Position numbers and translations under genes: made by a program. The notes beneath the pieces were generated by a model that was not told the DNA's origin, made no database searches, and saw nothing but the letters and a program-made list of their open reading frames with translations. This document shows, in pieces, positions 1-7,304 of a stretch of 30,415 nt of DNA (positions are counted from its first letter, which is position 1; each line of letters begins with the position of its first letter). Source of the DNA: Proteocatella sp051653405 (lineage in GTDB: Bacteria; Bacillota; Clostridia; Peptostreptococcales; Filifactoraceae); assembly GCA_051653405.1 (NCBI GenBank), contig JBOFWC010000255.1:1-30415 (forward strand), written 5' to 3'.

Positions 1-77
1 TGTTTTAATATAGGCTTATTAAGTTTACCCAAAAATCAAAAATTGCTCCGCAATCATATTGAATTAAAAATAAATTC

Positions 78-97
78 AGCACCAGTTTCCTGGTGCT
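78..97. repeat. Perfect 8-bp hairpin near left edge
   Basis: AGCACCAG and CTGGTGCT flank a 4-nt TTTC loop. On the plus strand a run of seven T follows 11 nt after the stem. On the minus strand a T-rich stretch follows about 5 nt after. It may be a terminator for a gene left of the window, or a second terminator behind the minus-strand operon. The rest of bases 1-160 shows no gene. Confidence 0.4.
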
Positions 98-164
98 TAT
101 GTTAAGATTTTTTTAGGACATTTTCAAAAATGGTTGACATAGTATTTTTATATTTATTCTAATA

Positions 165-197
165 ACAAAAGCCACCACTCCTCATAGAAATGGTGAC
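165..197 (-). terminator. Intrinsic terminator of the TlpA/4Fe-4S operon
   Basis: Read on the minus strand, GTCACCA pairs with TGGTGGC (7 bp, one G-U) across a 13-nt loop and is followed by TTTTGTT. It lies about 35 nt after the stop of the 4Fe-4S protein gene. The stem and loop resemble the terminator at 1859-1897. Confidence 0.7.
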
Positions 198-232
198 TCT
201 TTATTATATTATTTTTTAATAATTGTTTTAAA

Positions 233-1084
233 TCACATAAATTTATTTGTTATAGCATTACTTCTGCATACTCTTTTGCATTCTCCACACCGTATACATT
301 CTCTATTATTAATATCTTTTGTAATCTCTACATCCATTTTACAGTTTTTCTCACAACGTTTACAATCTGTACATTTTTCTTTATCAAAAATCATTTGGTA
401 AAAACTAAATTTATTAAAAATAGAATATAATGCTCCTAATGGACAAAGGTATTTGCAAAATGGACGATAAGTAAAAATTGAAAGTAATATTATCCCCATT
501 AATACCCATAGCTTCCAGAAGAATAAAATCCCTATGGTATTTTTTAACGCTGTATTGGTTAGTACTAAAGGAATTCCTCCACCTAAGGTTCCTGCAGGGC
601 AAATCAGCTTGCAAAAGAACGGGTCTCCCATACCATACTCATTAGTAACATATATTGGTAATACGATAACAAAAATAATTAAAATAATATATTTCAGATA
701 ACTAAGACCTCTATTTATATATCTTGGAATTTTAAATTTGGGTGTTTTAATTTTATAAAGCATATCTTGCAAAAATCCAAATGGACATAAAAATCCACAA
801 ATAGCTCTACCAAACAAAATTCCAAATACCGTGATAAACCCAATAATATAAAATGGAAACTTACTTTCACGATCACCTAATACAGCTTGTAATCCACCTA
901 TTGGACATGAATATAATGCTCCAGGGCAGGAATAACAATTAAGCCCTGGAATACAAAATAGTTTTGTTTTGCCAGTGAATATTTTCCCATTTATAAATCC
1001 AATCGTATATCCATTTATGAAAATACTGAACATGAACTGTATCCAAGTTCTCTTATTTATTTTATTTTTCATCATTTTGATCAT
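233..1084 (-). CDS. NapH/YccM-like polytopic membrane 4Fe-4S protein
   Basis: This is a membrane electron-transfer protein of the NapH/YccM-like 4Fe-4S group. Several hydrophobic segments alternate with Cys-Pro clusters. An N-terminal stretch has C-x6-C-x2-CPG-x3-SCP; CGFLCPFG, CKLICPAG and CKYLCPLG motifs sit at membrane edges. The C-terminal 40 residues hold two ferredoxin-type CxxCxxCxxxC clusters. The gene overlaps the end of the upstream thioredoxin gene by 23 bp, and no clear ribosome binding site is seen, so translation is probably coupled. ATG codons at 1084, 1075 and 1072 are all possible starts. Family membership is clear; the substrate is unknown. Inference: it passes electrons across the membrane to the partner thioredoxin, a job done elsewhere by CcdA/DsbD. 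Confidence 0.85.
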   Translation of the reverse strand: MIKMMKNKINKRTWIQFMFSIFINGYTIGFINGKIFTGKTKLFCIPGLNCYSCPGALYSCPIGGLQAVLGDRESKFPFYIIGFITVFGILFGRAICGFLCPFGFLQDMLYKIKTPKFKIPRYINRGLSYLKYIILIIFVIVLPIYVTNEYGMGDPFFCKLICPAGTLGGGIPLVLTNTALKNTIGILFFWKLWVLMGIILLSIFTYRPFCKYLCPLGALYSIFNKFSFYQMIFDKEKCTDCKRCEKNCKMDVEITKDINNRECIRCGECKRVCRSNAITNKFM

Positions 1085-1685
1085 CTACAAGAGATATTCT
1101 TTCAAGGATAGCTTGACGATAGTCTTCTTCGCTTCTTCCTCCAAAATGTGGCGCTCCAACAGCTTTTCCATTTGAATCTACAAAAATTGTTGTAGGAAAA
1201 ATAGTAGTTTTATCATCTAATACACTTTTTATGATTTCATCTGGAATAAGTGTCATAAATTCAGCATCTGCATCTTTCATTACTTCTGCTGCAAATTCAG
1301 CATCTTTTTTGTTTTCTGCTGTATCTAAACAAATAGAAATGATATTACTGTCTTCAGGTCTATTTTTATAAAGATTTGCTATATCTGGCATTTCTGCAAT
1401 ACAAGGGCTACAATTAGTCACCCATATATTAACCATAGTAACCTTATAATCTTTAAAACAATCTTCTGCAGTAACAGTTTCTCCTGTGACTGTATTTGTT
1501 TTGAATCCCATTAAATTAATATCTGAAAATATTTCTGTTTGTTCTTTATTTTGCTTAAGCTCTTCTTCTGGTGTCAAAATTACTGCATCACTTGGCCCTT
1601 TAATCATTACTACCATAATAAACATAATAAACACTGCAACTAAAGCCCCTACTGAAATCCCTATAGTTTTAATTACTCTCTTCAT
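1062..1685 (-). CDS. Membrane-anchored TlpA/ResA-like thioredoxin
   Basis: A TlpA/ResA-type thiol-disulfide oxidoreductase acting outside the membrane. Residues 7-28 form a hydrophobic anchor, followed by a charged linker (about 38-52) and a thioredoxin fold. The redox motif is C92-S-P-C95 in NIWVTNCSPC, so the usual WC tryptophan is replaced by asparagine, and a likely cis-proline occurs in the later FPTTIF segment. ATG at 1685 has a good GGAGG site about 10 nt upstream. It is the first gene of a two-gene operon with the 4Fe-4S membrane protein, which is its probable electron donor. The role could be reduction of extracytoplasmic disulfides or peroxide/cytochrome maintenance; the sequence does not decide this. 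Confidence 0.88.
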   Translation of the reverse strand: MKRVIKTIGISVGALVAVFIMFIMVVMIKGPSDAVILTPEEELKQNKEQTEIFSDINLMGFKTNTVTGETVTAEDCFKDYKVTMVNIWVTNCSPCIAEMPDIANLYKNRPEDSNIISICLDTAENKKDAEFAAEVMKDADAEFMTLIPDEIIKSVLDDKTTIFPTTIFVDSNGKAVGAPHFGGRSEEDYRQAILERISLVDDQNDEK

Positions 1686-1766
1686 TGTTTAAAACCTCCT
1701 CCAATATAAAATAGTATTTAAATTACCTAATTTTTATAAACTCACTTCGTACGATGTTCATTTTAT

Positions 1767-1795
1767 ATATTAGCACTCTTTTTATCGTTTTTCAA
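1767..1795 (-). promoter_or_regulatory. Sigma-A-type promoter for the TlpA/4Fe-4S operon
   Basis: On the minus strand TTGAAA is followed after exactly 17 nt by TAATAT. The start of transcription would fall about 75 nt before the ATG at 1685. Confidence 0.6.
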
Positions 1796-1858
1796 TAATT
1801 TTTTATCATTAAACATAATATTTCTCAAAAAATAATCTTTTTAGAATTAATTTAGAAT

Positions 1859-1897
1859 AAAAAAACACCAGCTCCTTAACGGAAATGGTGAGTTTTT
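1859..1897 (-). terminator. Terminator overlapping the 3' end of the DUF1284 gene
   Basis: Minus-strand AAAAA-CT-CACCA pairs with TGGTG followed by seven T. The last seven sense codons and the stop codon of the DUF1284 gene lie within this hairpin, with the stop in the loop. The stem and loop resemble the terminator at 165-197. Confidence 0.75.
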
Positions 1898-2265
1898 AAT
1901 TCACTACAGATTGAATACCACGAGCAATCAGAGCAAATTGATGATAATATTTTTTTATCAATTATATTTTTATTTACGATATCATTTAAAAAACTAAATT
2001 TATATTCAACATTTGGTTTAAATCCACATATTTCTAATACTTTTTGATCGTACCTGCTAACTTTCTCATTAGAATCACAATAAAACTCGCCGTAATATTG
2101 GCAGTGCTCGCAAATTACATCTTTACTACATTTTAGTATGATTTTGCAATCTTTATCTTCTTCTATTTTTGAAATTACGTTTTTCATATTTTCTGTAAAA
2201 TCATTGCTATATCCTTCTCCTATGAAAAATTTCATACATAGAAGATGATGTGGTCTTAGTATCAT
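1876..2265 (-). CDS. DUF1284 cysteine-rich protein
   Basis: Member of the DUF1284 family of unknown function. The family signature LRPHHLLCMKF begins at residue 3. Cysteines at 10, 40, 46, 52, 55 and 63, plus C111, C114 and C120 near the end, suggest a metal or Fe-S site (inference). At 129 residues it is near what I recall as normal length for the family. The ATG shares its first base with the bioY stop codon (TAATG) and has a GAGGGG ribosome binding site inside bioY, so the genes are translationally coupled and share the BirA-type operator. That context ties it to biotin uptake or use, but no function can be assigned. Confidence 0.85.
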   Translation of the reverse strand: MILRPHHLLCMKFFIGEGYSNDFTENMKNVISKIEEDKDCKIILKCSKDVICEHCQYYGEFYCDSNEKVSRYDQKVLEICGFKPNVEYKFSFLNDIVNKNIIDKKILSSICSDCSWYSICSELKTHHFR

Positions 2266-2798
2266 TAAACTACCCCTCTAAGTCTTTTTACCAAAATTGC
2301 AGCTAAAGCAATTTTTAATATATCTCCCGGAATATATGGTATTACACATAACATAAGTGATTCTATTAATTTCATATCCATCACAAACATAAACCACAAT
2401 GTTCCAAGGACATAACAAGTTGTTATTCCTAAAAACATGGCTATAGAATATCCTAATATATTTTGGGGAAACTGCTTTATTAGAAGCCCAATTACAAATG
2501 CTCCGACTACATAACCTATTATATATCCACCTGTTGGCCCAAAAATTACACTTACTCCGCCTGAAAAGCCTCCAAATACCGGAAGTCCTATAGCTCCTAA
2601 TAAAATATATACAATTTGACTTAGACTTCCTCGCACTGGTCCAAGAAGTCCTCCTGCCATAAAAAAGGCTAATGTAGACAAACTAATAGGTACAGGGGTA
2701 AATGGTAACGGTATTATAATTTGAGAAAGCACAATGGTTATGGCTGAAAACATCGCTATTAGTATTATATCTTTTGTTTTTAATTTCATATCAAACAT
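2265..2798 (-). CDS. bioY: BioY biotin transporter S component
   Basis: Substrate-binding membrane subunit of an ECF-type biotin transporter. The 177-residue protein is strongly hydrophobic with about six membrane segments and has BioY hallmarks: PFTPVPISLST near residue 30-40, then GLPVFGGFSGG and FGPTGGYIIGY. The ATG at 2798 has AAGGAG five nt upstream. The promoter overlaps a BirA-type palindrome, so expression should fall when biotin is plentiful. The energising ECF ATPases and EcfT are not adjacent; BioY commonly uses shared modules encoded elsewhere. No biotin synthesis genes are in the window, which fits a biotin scavenger. Confidence 0.95.
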   Translation of the reverse strand: MFDMKLKTKDIILIAMFSAITIVLSQIIIPLPFTPVPISLSTLAFFMAGGLLGPVRGSLSQIVYILLGAIGLPVFGGFSGGVSVIFGPTGGYIIGYVVGAFVIGLLIKQFPQNILGYSIAMFLGITTCYVLGTLWFMFVMDMKLIESLMLCVIPYIPGDILKIALAAILVKRLRGVV

Positions 2799-2874
2799 AC
2801 AAACTCCTTTATTTTAAAATTTAATGATATTGTTTTTGAATTTACAATTCCTATATTTTTTTTATTTTCGATTT

Positions 2875-2903
2875 ATTATATCACTGAAAACAGTATATGT
2901 AAA
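2875..2903 (-). promoter_or_regulatory. bioY promoter
   Basis: On the minus strand TTTACA is followed after exactly 17 nt by a perfect TATAAT. The -35 hexamer lies inside one half-site of the BirA-type operator, so repressor binding would block polymerase. Confidence 0.8.
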
Positions 2904-2927
2904 CCTATATTTTTTTTAAGTTTACAT
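2897..2927 (-). promoter_or_regulatory. BirA-type biotin operator
   Basis: ATGTAAAC at 2897-2904 and GTTTACAT at 2920-2927 are perfect inverted repeats separated by 15 nt. This matches the architecture known for Firmicute BirA sites upstream of bioY and biotin genes (two half-sites related to TTGTAAAC, spacer about 14-16). It overlaps the bioY -35 element. Confidence 0.75.
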
Positions 2928-2940
2928 GGATTTGCGTATA

Positions 2941-2974
2941 AAAAAAAGCTACCTAGAATTTTTTCTAAGCAGCT
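2941..2974 (-). terminator. Terminator of the thioesterase gene
   Basis: Minus-strand AGCTGCTTAGAA pairs with TTCTAGGTAGCT (12 bp with G-U pairs) around a 4-nt A loop and is followed by a run of T. It separates the thioesterase gene from the bioY promoter region. Confidence 0.85.
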
Positions 2975-2987
2975 AAATTTTTATTTT

Positions 2988-3410
2988 CTAGAATCTACTT
3001 TCCAGAAGCATTTCTCTTGCATGAGCTTTTCTAAGGATAGCTCTTTTGTTTACTATAACTCTGTCAAAGTATCCTTTTCCAATTGGGCCTAATTCATCAA
3101 AGGCTTCCATTTCAAGCTTTAATGTATTATCAACTCTATCTTTTACAGTAACTCTTATAGTTAAAGTTTGCCCTATCATTGTAGGTTTTTCATGTGTCAC
3201 ATGAATTTCTTTTCCAATTGTTATTAACCCTTCATCTAGCTTTTCATCTATAAGTTTCGTGCTAGCTTCTATCATGAGCGCTACAAGTGACGGAGTAGCA
3301 AATAGTTTGTCTAACTCAGGATTGCCATAGTTGCTGGCAGTATCTTCTTCTGTAACAGTCTTCTGAATGGTTATAGATTCTCCAATTTCAAATTTTGGCA
3401 TTTTTATCAT
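2988..3410 (-). CDS. FlK-like hotdog-fold acyl-CoA thioesterase
   Basis: Hotdog thioesterase of the fluoroacetyl-CoA thioesterase (FlK)-like family, predicted to hydrolyse a short acyl-CoA in the cytoplasm. The motif ATPSLVALMIEAS, then VTHEKPTMIGQ and the late DELGPIGKG, match the family. T39, E48 and H73 fall where FlK has its catalytic Thr, Glu and His (T42, E50, H76 from memory). I start at ATG 3410, which has AAAGGA nine nt upstream; a GTG two codons earlier would sit only 3 nt from that site. It is a single-gene unit. Fluoroacetate is unlikely as the real substrate; a branched or aminoacyl-CoA intermediate is possible. Confidence 0.85.
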   Translation of the reverse strand: MIKMPKFEIGESITIQKTVTEEDTASNYGNPELDKLFATPSLVALMIEASTKLIDEKLDEGLITIGKEIHVTHEKPTMIGQTLTIRVTVKDRVDNTLKLEMEAFDELGPIGKGYFDRVIVNKRAILRKAHAREMLLESRF

Positions 3411-3451
3411 AAGCACTCATCCTTTCATATTAAAAATATACCTACTATATT

Positions 3452-3471
3452 TTACCCTTTTAATGGGGTAA
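3452..3471 (-). promoter_or_regulatory. Possible operator in the thioesterase promoter
   Basis: TTACCC and GGGTAA form an inverted repeat with an 8-nt spacer. On the minus strand it fills the space between a weak TAGAAA and TAAAAT pair 17 nt apart, about 40 nt before the thioesterase start. It may be an operator; it lacks a T run, so it is not a good terminator. Confidence 0.3.
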
Positions 3472-3517
3472 TTTCTACATTTTTTTATGAAAATTAGTGC
3501 ATATTATAAAATATTTT

Positions 3518-3892
3518 TTATTTTTTTTCATCATCTTCAGGTGAATCCGAAAATTTAACGTCTATTATCTTCTTATCTTTCGATTTTGAAGACTTTTCTT
3601 TTTCTAATTCTGAGGTGTTATCCTTACTTATATTGTTTAAATTTTTATAAATCTCGTTACCTACATAAAAAAGCATTGCGTATGAAACTACTATATCTTC
3701 TAGATAGCCAAATAGTGGAATAAAATCTGGCACTATATCTATTGGTGATACGAGATAAATCCCCATCATAATCAGCACAAATATTACTTTTATTTTTTCC
3801 AAAACTGATATATTTTTGCTTAAAATAAAATTCTTTATATTCTTTATATGCTTTACGTAAAAAATTACGCTATCTTTATTTTTAAAAAACAT
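3518..3892 (-). CDS. YkvA/DUF1232 membrane protein
   Basis: Small membrane protein of the YkvA (DUF1232) family, function unknown. The family core MGIYLVSPIDIVPDFIPLFG lies mid-protein in a hydrophobic segment, with a second hydrophobic stretch (YAMLFYVGNEI) after it. The C-terminal 35 residues are highly charged (Lys, Glu, Asp, Ser) and probably cytoplasmic. I start at ATG 3892, because GGAG lies six nt before it; an ATG at 3904 is also open. It directly follows the 5-formyl-THF cyclo-ligase gene and is surely co-transcribed with it. No terminator is obvious after its stop. Confidence 0.85.
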   Translation of the reverse strand: MFFKNKDSVIFYVKHIKNIKNFILSKNISVLEKIKVIFVLIMMGIYLVSPIDIVPDFIPLFGYLEDIVVSYAMLFYVGNEIYKNLNNISKDNTSELEKEKSSKSKDKKIIDVKFSDSPEDDEKK

Positions 3893-3904
3893 AGGCATCT
3901 CCAT

Positions 3905-4465
3905 CTAATATATATTTTTTTCTGTAACTATTTTATCCATATTTATATCATTTTCTTCTACTGGTATTCTCTCTACTATAAATTTTTGGCGACATAATGC
4001 TATTTTTAAAAATTTTTGATTTTCAAGATATCTATCATAATAACCTGCACCCTTGCCTATGCGATTTCTTTTTTTATCGCATGCCGTAGCTGGTATTAAT
4101 GCTAAATCTATATCCTGTGACTCTATCTTTTTGCAATATCCTTTTGGTTCTTCTATGCTATAAAATCCTATTTCTAAATCATCTAAGCTTTCTATTTGAT
4201 ATACCTCCATAGTATTATCTTTTTTACATTTTGGAACGCCTACTTTTTTTCCCCTGTCTAACAGTTTTTTTATTATACACTTTGTGTTTATTTCGTCTTT
4301 CATAGACACAAAACAAAATATCGTCTGTGCCTCATTTATTTCTTTTTGATTCATTAGGTTTTCTTCTATAAGTTTATCTGATTCTTCTACTTCATCTCCA
4401 CTCATAGCTGATTTTATTTTTTTTATTTTATTTCTTAATTCCTTTTTTTCTTTTATAATATCCAT
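3905..4465 (-). CDS. 5-formyltetrahydrofolate cyclo-ligase
   Basis: ATP-dependent 5-formyl-THF cyclo-ligase (MTHFS, YgfA/Fau family), returning 5-formyl-THF to the one-carbon pool as 5,10-methenyl-THF. The N-terminal KKELRNKIKKIKSAMS helix and the C-terminal NRIGKGAGYYDRYL match the family; the latter is its phosphate and folate-binding signature. I start at ATG 4465, with GAGG five nt upstream, giving 186 residues, the usual length. An upstream ATG at 4489 adds eight residues without a good site. The YkvA-like gene follows directly. Confidence 0.92.
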   Translation of the reverse strand: MDIIKEKKELRNKIKKIKSAMSGDEVEESDKLIEENLMNQKEINEAQTIFCFVSMKDEINTKCIIKKLLDRGKKVGVPKCKKDNTMEVYQIESLDDLEIGFYSIEEPKGYCKKIESQDIDLALIPATACDKKRNRIGKGAGYYDRYLENQKFLKIALCRQKFIVERIPVEENDINMDKIVTEKNIY

Positions 4466-4506
4466 AAGCACCTCATTTTCATTATACATAATCTATGCTT
4501 ACTTAA

Positions 4507-4515
4507 ATTTTATCA
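4507..4515 (-). promoter_or_regulatory. Possible promoter -10 for the cyclo-ligase/YkvA pair
   Basis: Minus-strand TGATAAAAT is an extended -10 type element about 40 nt before the cyclo-ligase start. The -35 (TTTATT) is poor. A promoter is expected here because a strong terminator lies just upstream. Confidence 0.35.
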
Positions 4516-4552
4516 TAAACTATCAGCTGAATAAAGATTTTATGTATTTTTT

Positions 4553-4586
4553 AATTAAAAAACCACAGGAGTAATTTTCCTGTGGT
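4553..4586 (-). terminator. Terminator at the end of the cdaA-glmM operon
   Basis: ACCACAGGA (4562-4570) and TCCTGTGGT (4578-4586) form a perfect 9-bp stem with a 7-nt loop. On the minus strand it is followed by seven T. It starts a few bases after the glmM stop and is the only strong terminator seen in the whole cdaA-to-glmM run. Confidence 0.9.
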
Positions 4587-4592
4587 CTTATG

Positions 4593-5951
4593 TTAGCCCA
4601 ATTTAGTCTGTATCATGTCTGCTAATTCTTTTGCCATTTTTGATATTTGATCTTTATCTTGTCCTTCTATCATTACTCTTACTAGCGGTTCTGTTCCTGA
4701 AGGTCTTATAAGTACTCTTCCTTTTTGGTTCATTTTTTCTTCTAGTAATGCAATTTCTTTTTTTATCTCAGCATCTGTCATATATGCATTTTTGTTCTCA
4801 TTTTTAACTTTTGCATTAACTAATACTTGAGGATATACTTCCATTACCTCTGATAGTTTTGAAAGTTTAGTCTTGTTTGAGTGCAATATACTTGAAAGAA
4901 TAAGTGAAGATAATACTCCATCTCCAGTAGTGTTATAATCCAAGAATATCATATGTCCTGATTGTTCTCCTCCTAGAGAATAATCATTCGCAATCATATT
5001 TTCAAGTACATATCTGTCACCTACAGCTGTAACTTCAAGGTCTATTCCTTGTTCTTTTGCTGCAATATGAAGTCCTAAGTTACTCATTACAGTAACTACA
5101 AGTTTGTTTGATTTCAGCTTTCCTTGTTTTTTTAGATGTTTAGCACATATAAGCATTATCTTATCGCCATCAACTACTTCTCCATTTTCATCTATAGCTA
5201 TCAGTCTATCTGCATCCCCATCATAGGCAAGGCCTATATCTGATTTTGACTTTTTGACTGCTTCACAAAGATCTTTTGGATGTGTTGACCCACAATTTTT
5301 ATTTATGTTTGTTCCATCTGGATTATTTGAAATAACATTCACTTCTGCCCCAAGTCTTTCAAATACATTAGGTGCCACTTTATATGAGGCTCCATTTGCA
5401 CAGTCTAGTGATACTTTCAGTCCTTTTAAGTCCATATCTATGGCTTTTACTAGAAAGTCTTCGTATTCTTTAACATAGTTTTCATTGTAAGTTCTAGTTC
5501 CAAGATGTTCATGAGAGATTTCTACATCTATCTTACTCATGTCGCTTATATATTCTTCTATCTCAAGTTCGATTGAATCGTCAAGCTTAAGCCCTACAGA
5601 GTTAAAGAATTTTATTCCATTATATTCCATAGGATTATGGGATGCTGATATAACTATTCCTGCATCTGCTTTATGTTTTTTTGTCAAGTACGCTATTGCA
5701 GGTGTTGGCGCTACGCCTATATCAATTACATCTCCGCCTACGCTCATTACTCCCGATGCGATTGCACAAGAAAGCATATCTTTTGATATCCTGGTATCCG
5801 ATCCTACAAATACTGTAGTTCTTCCATCTTTATTCTTACTATGCTTTTGAAGAACATATGCTCCTGCTCTTCCAAGCTTAAATGCTAATTCTGGTGTAAG
5901 TTCGACATTAGCTATGCCACGTACGCCATCTGTTCCAAAATATTTTCTCAT
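4593..5951 (-). CDS. glmM: Phosphoglucosamine mutase GlmM
   Basis: Interconverts glucosamine-6-phosphate and glucosamine-1-phosphate for UDP-GlcNAc and peptidoglycan synthesis. The 452-residue, full-length protein has the catalytic phosphoserine loop ISASHNP with S104, the metal-binding loop YDGDADR (Y243-R249), the sugar-binding GEQSGH and the phosphate-binding RPSGTEPLVRV near the C-terminus. The start MRKYFGTDGVRG is typical. It lies 68 nt after the oxidoreductase gamma gene with no terminator between, so it is the last gene of the operon begun by cdaA. In Bacillus the order is cdaA-cdaR-glmM directly; here seven fermentation genes intervene. GlmM is known to bind and restrain CdaA in Firmicutes, so the linkage matters. 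Confidence 0.98.
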   Translation of the reverse strand: MRKYFGTDGVRGIANVELTPELAFKLGRAGAYVLQKHSKNKDGRTTVFVGSDTRISKDMLSCAIASGVMSVGGDVIDIGVAPTPAIAYLTKKHKADAGIVISASHNPMEYNGIKFFNSVGLKLDDSIELEIEEYISDMSKIDVEISHEHLGTRTYNENYVKEYEDFLVKAIDMDLKGLKVSLDCANGASYKVAPNVFERLGAEVNVISNNPDGTNINKNCGSTHPKDLCEAVKKSKSDIGLAYDGDADRLIAIDENGEVVDGDKIMLICAKHLKKQGKLKSNKLVVTVMSNLGLHIAAKEQGIDLEVTAVGDRYVLENMIANDYSLGGEQSGHMIFLDYNTTGDGVLSSLILSSILHSNKTKLSKLSEVMEVYPQVLVNAKVKNENKNAYMTDAEIKKEIALLEEKMNQKGRVLIRPSGTEPLVRVMIEGQDKDQISKMAKELADMIQTKLG

Positions 5952-6019
5952 ATCAAATTAATTCCTTTGCTTTTATAATAATGTTTCTCCACTATTATAA
6001 TGCATATTGCAAAATTTTG

Positions 6020-6556
6020 CTATAGACTTTCTCCACCTTTTACAAGAGCATCTCTGTTTTGTGGTATAAATTTCTCTTTTGATGGTCCAAAAACTTTTTT
6101 GAATGCTTCAAGTATAGATTCTATATCTACTATAGACATAGATTTTAATAGTGCTCCAAGCATTACAAGGTTAGCCGCTTTTGGGTTTCCTATTTCTTTA
6201 GCTAATTCATTTGCATCTATATAGTAAACTTCTACATCTGTTCTTTCAACTTTTTTTGTTATAAGTGAAGAGTTTATAAATATTTTTCCGCCAGGCTTTA
6301 CATCGTTTTCAAATTTTATAAGTGAAGGCAGATTCATAATCATAGCTACGTCTGCATCATTTGTGATTATTGGAGAGCCGATTTCTTCATCAGATACAGT
6401 AACTGCACAGTTTGCAGTTCCCCCTCTCATTTCTGGACCATATGATGGAAGCCATGAAACATTTTTACCTTCTATCATTCCAGCGTAAGCAAGTAACTGT
6501 CCCATAGACATTACTCCTTGTCCACCAAATCCTGCACATATTATTTTATTCTCCAT
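6020..6556 (-). CDS. 2-oxoacid:ferredoxin oxidoreductase, gamma subunit
   Basis: Gamma (CoA-interacting) subunit of a four-subunit 2-oxoacid:ferredoxin oxidoreductase. Its start, CAGFGGQGVMSMGQLL, and PSYGPEMRGGTANC at about residues 38-51 are diagnostic; 178 residues is normal. GAGGAGG precedes the ATG at 6556, and the gene begins one base after the beta subunit stop. With ptb and buk in the same operon, the likely substrates are the 2-oxoacids of valine, leucine and isoleucine, giving branched acyl-CoA, CO2 and reduced ferredoxin. 2-oxoglutarate or another oxoacid cannot be excluded from sequence. Confidence 0.92.
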   Translation of the reverse strand: MENKIICAGFGGQGVMSMGQLLAYAGMIEGKNVSWLPSYGPEMRGGTANCAVTVSDEEIGSPIITNDADVAMIMNLPSLIKFENDVKPGGKIFINSSLITKKVERTDVEVYYIDANELAKEIGNPKAANLVMLGALLKSMSIVDIESILEAFKKVFGPSKEKFIPQNRDALVKGGESL

Positions 6557-6557
6557 G

Positions 6558-7304
6558 CTATTTCGCCTCCTCTACATTTTTGAAGTTTCCTAGTGGATAG
6601 TATGGTATCATATTATCTCTTAACCACTGAAGTGCGTCTACTGGAGATAATCCCCAGTTTGTAGGACATGTAGAAAGTACTTCAACTAATGAGAATCCTA
6701 GACCTGCTTTTTGAATTTCAAAAGCTTTTCTTATAGCTGCTTTTGCTTTTCTTACGTTTGCTGGAGTGTCTACTGTAACTCTCTCTACATAAACCGCTCC
6801 ATCTAGAGTTGAAATAAGCTCTGATATTCTTATTGGGAATCCATTTTTAACTGGATCTCTTCCGTCTTGACTTGTAGTACTTTTTTGTCCAACAAGTGTA
6901 GTTGGAGCCATTTGTCCACCTGTCATTCCATATATTGCATTGTTAACAAATATAGTTGTTATTTTTTCACCTCTAGCTGCAGCATGTACTATTTCTCCCA
7001 TACCAATAGATGCTAAGTCTCCATCTCCTTGGTAAGTAAATACTGTATTATTTGGATGAATTCTTTTTATTGCAGTTCCAACTGCTGGTGCTCTTCCGTG
7101 TGCTGCTTCTTGCATATCACAATTGAAATAGTTGTATGCTAATACTGAACATCCTACTGGCGCAACTCCTATTGTTTGGCCTAGTACATCCATTTCTTCA
7201 AGTACTTCACCAACAAGTCTATGGATTATACCATGTGTACATCCTGGACAGTAATGCGTTGTTACGTCTGTTAGACCTTGTGTTTTTTTGAATACTACTG
7301 TCAT
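6558..7304 (-). CDS. 2-oxoacid:ferredoxin oxidoreductase, beta (TPP) subunit
   Basis: Thiamine-pyrophosphate-binding catalytic subunit. HYCPGCTHG starts at H17 and the TPP/Mg motif is GDGD at residues 93-96, continuing to NNAIYGMTGGQMAPTT. The 248-residue length fits the Vor/Kor-type beta subunit and is shorter than pyruvate-specific ones. Its ATG overlaps the last base of the alpha gene stop, with AGGAGG inside alpha, so the two are translationally coupled. It decarboxylates the 2-oxoacid and passes electrons to the ferredoxin-like delta subunit. Confidence 0.94.
   Translation of the reverse strand: MTVVFKKTQGLTDVTTHYCPGCTHGIIHRLVGEVLEEMDVLGQTIGVAPVGCSVLAYNYFNCDMQEAAHGRAPAVGTAIKRIHPNNTVFTYQGDGDLASIGMGEIVHAAARGEKITTIFVNNAIYGMTGGQMAPTTLVGQKSTTSQDGRDPVKNGFPIRISELISTLDGAVYVERVTVDTPANVRKAKAAIRKAFEIQKAGLGFSLVEVLSTCPTNWGLSPVDALQWLRDNMIPYYPLGNFKNVEEAK

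Noticed and set aside
1771..1779. Half of a CIRCE (HrcA) element, TTAGCACTC-like
   Set aside because: The matching GAGTGCTAA arm is missing at the required 9-nt spacing, and the bases are part of a promoter for a redox operon.
5254..5850. Plus-strand open frames inside glmM
   Set aside because: They are opposite to a full-length, highly conserved gene, have no ribosome binding sites and encode no recognisable protein; the same applies to other antisense frames in the window.
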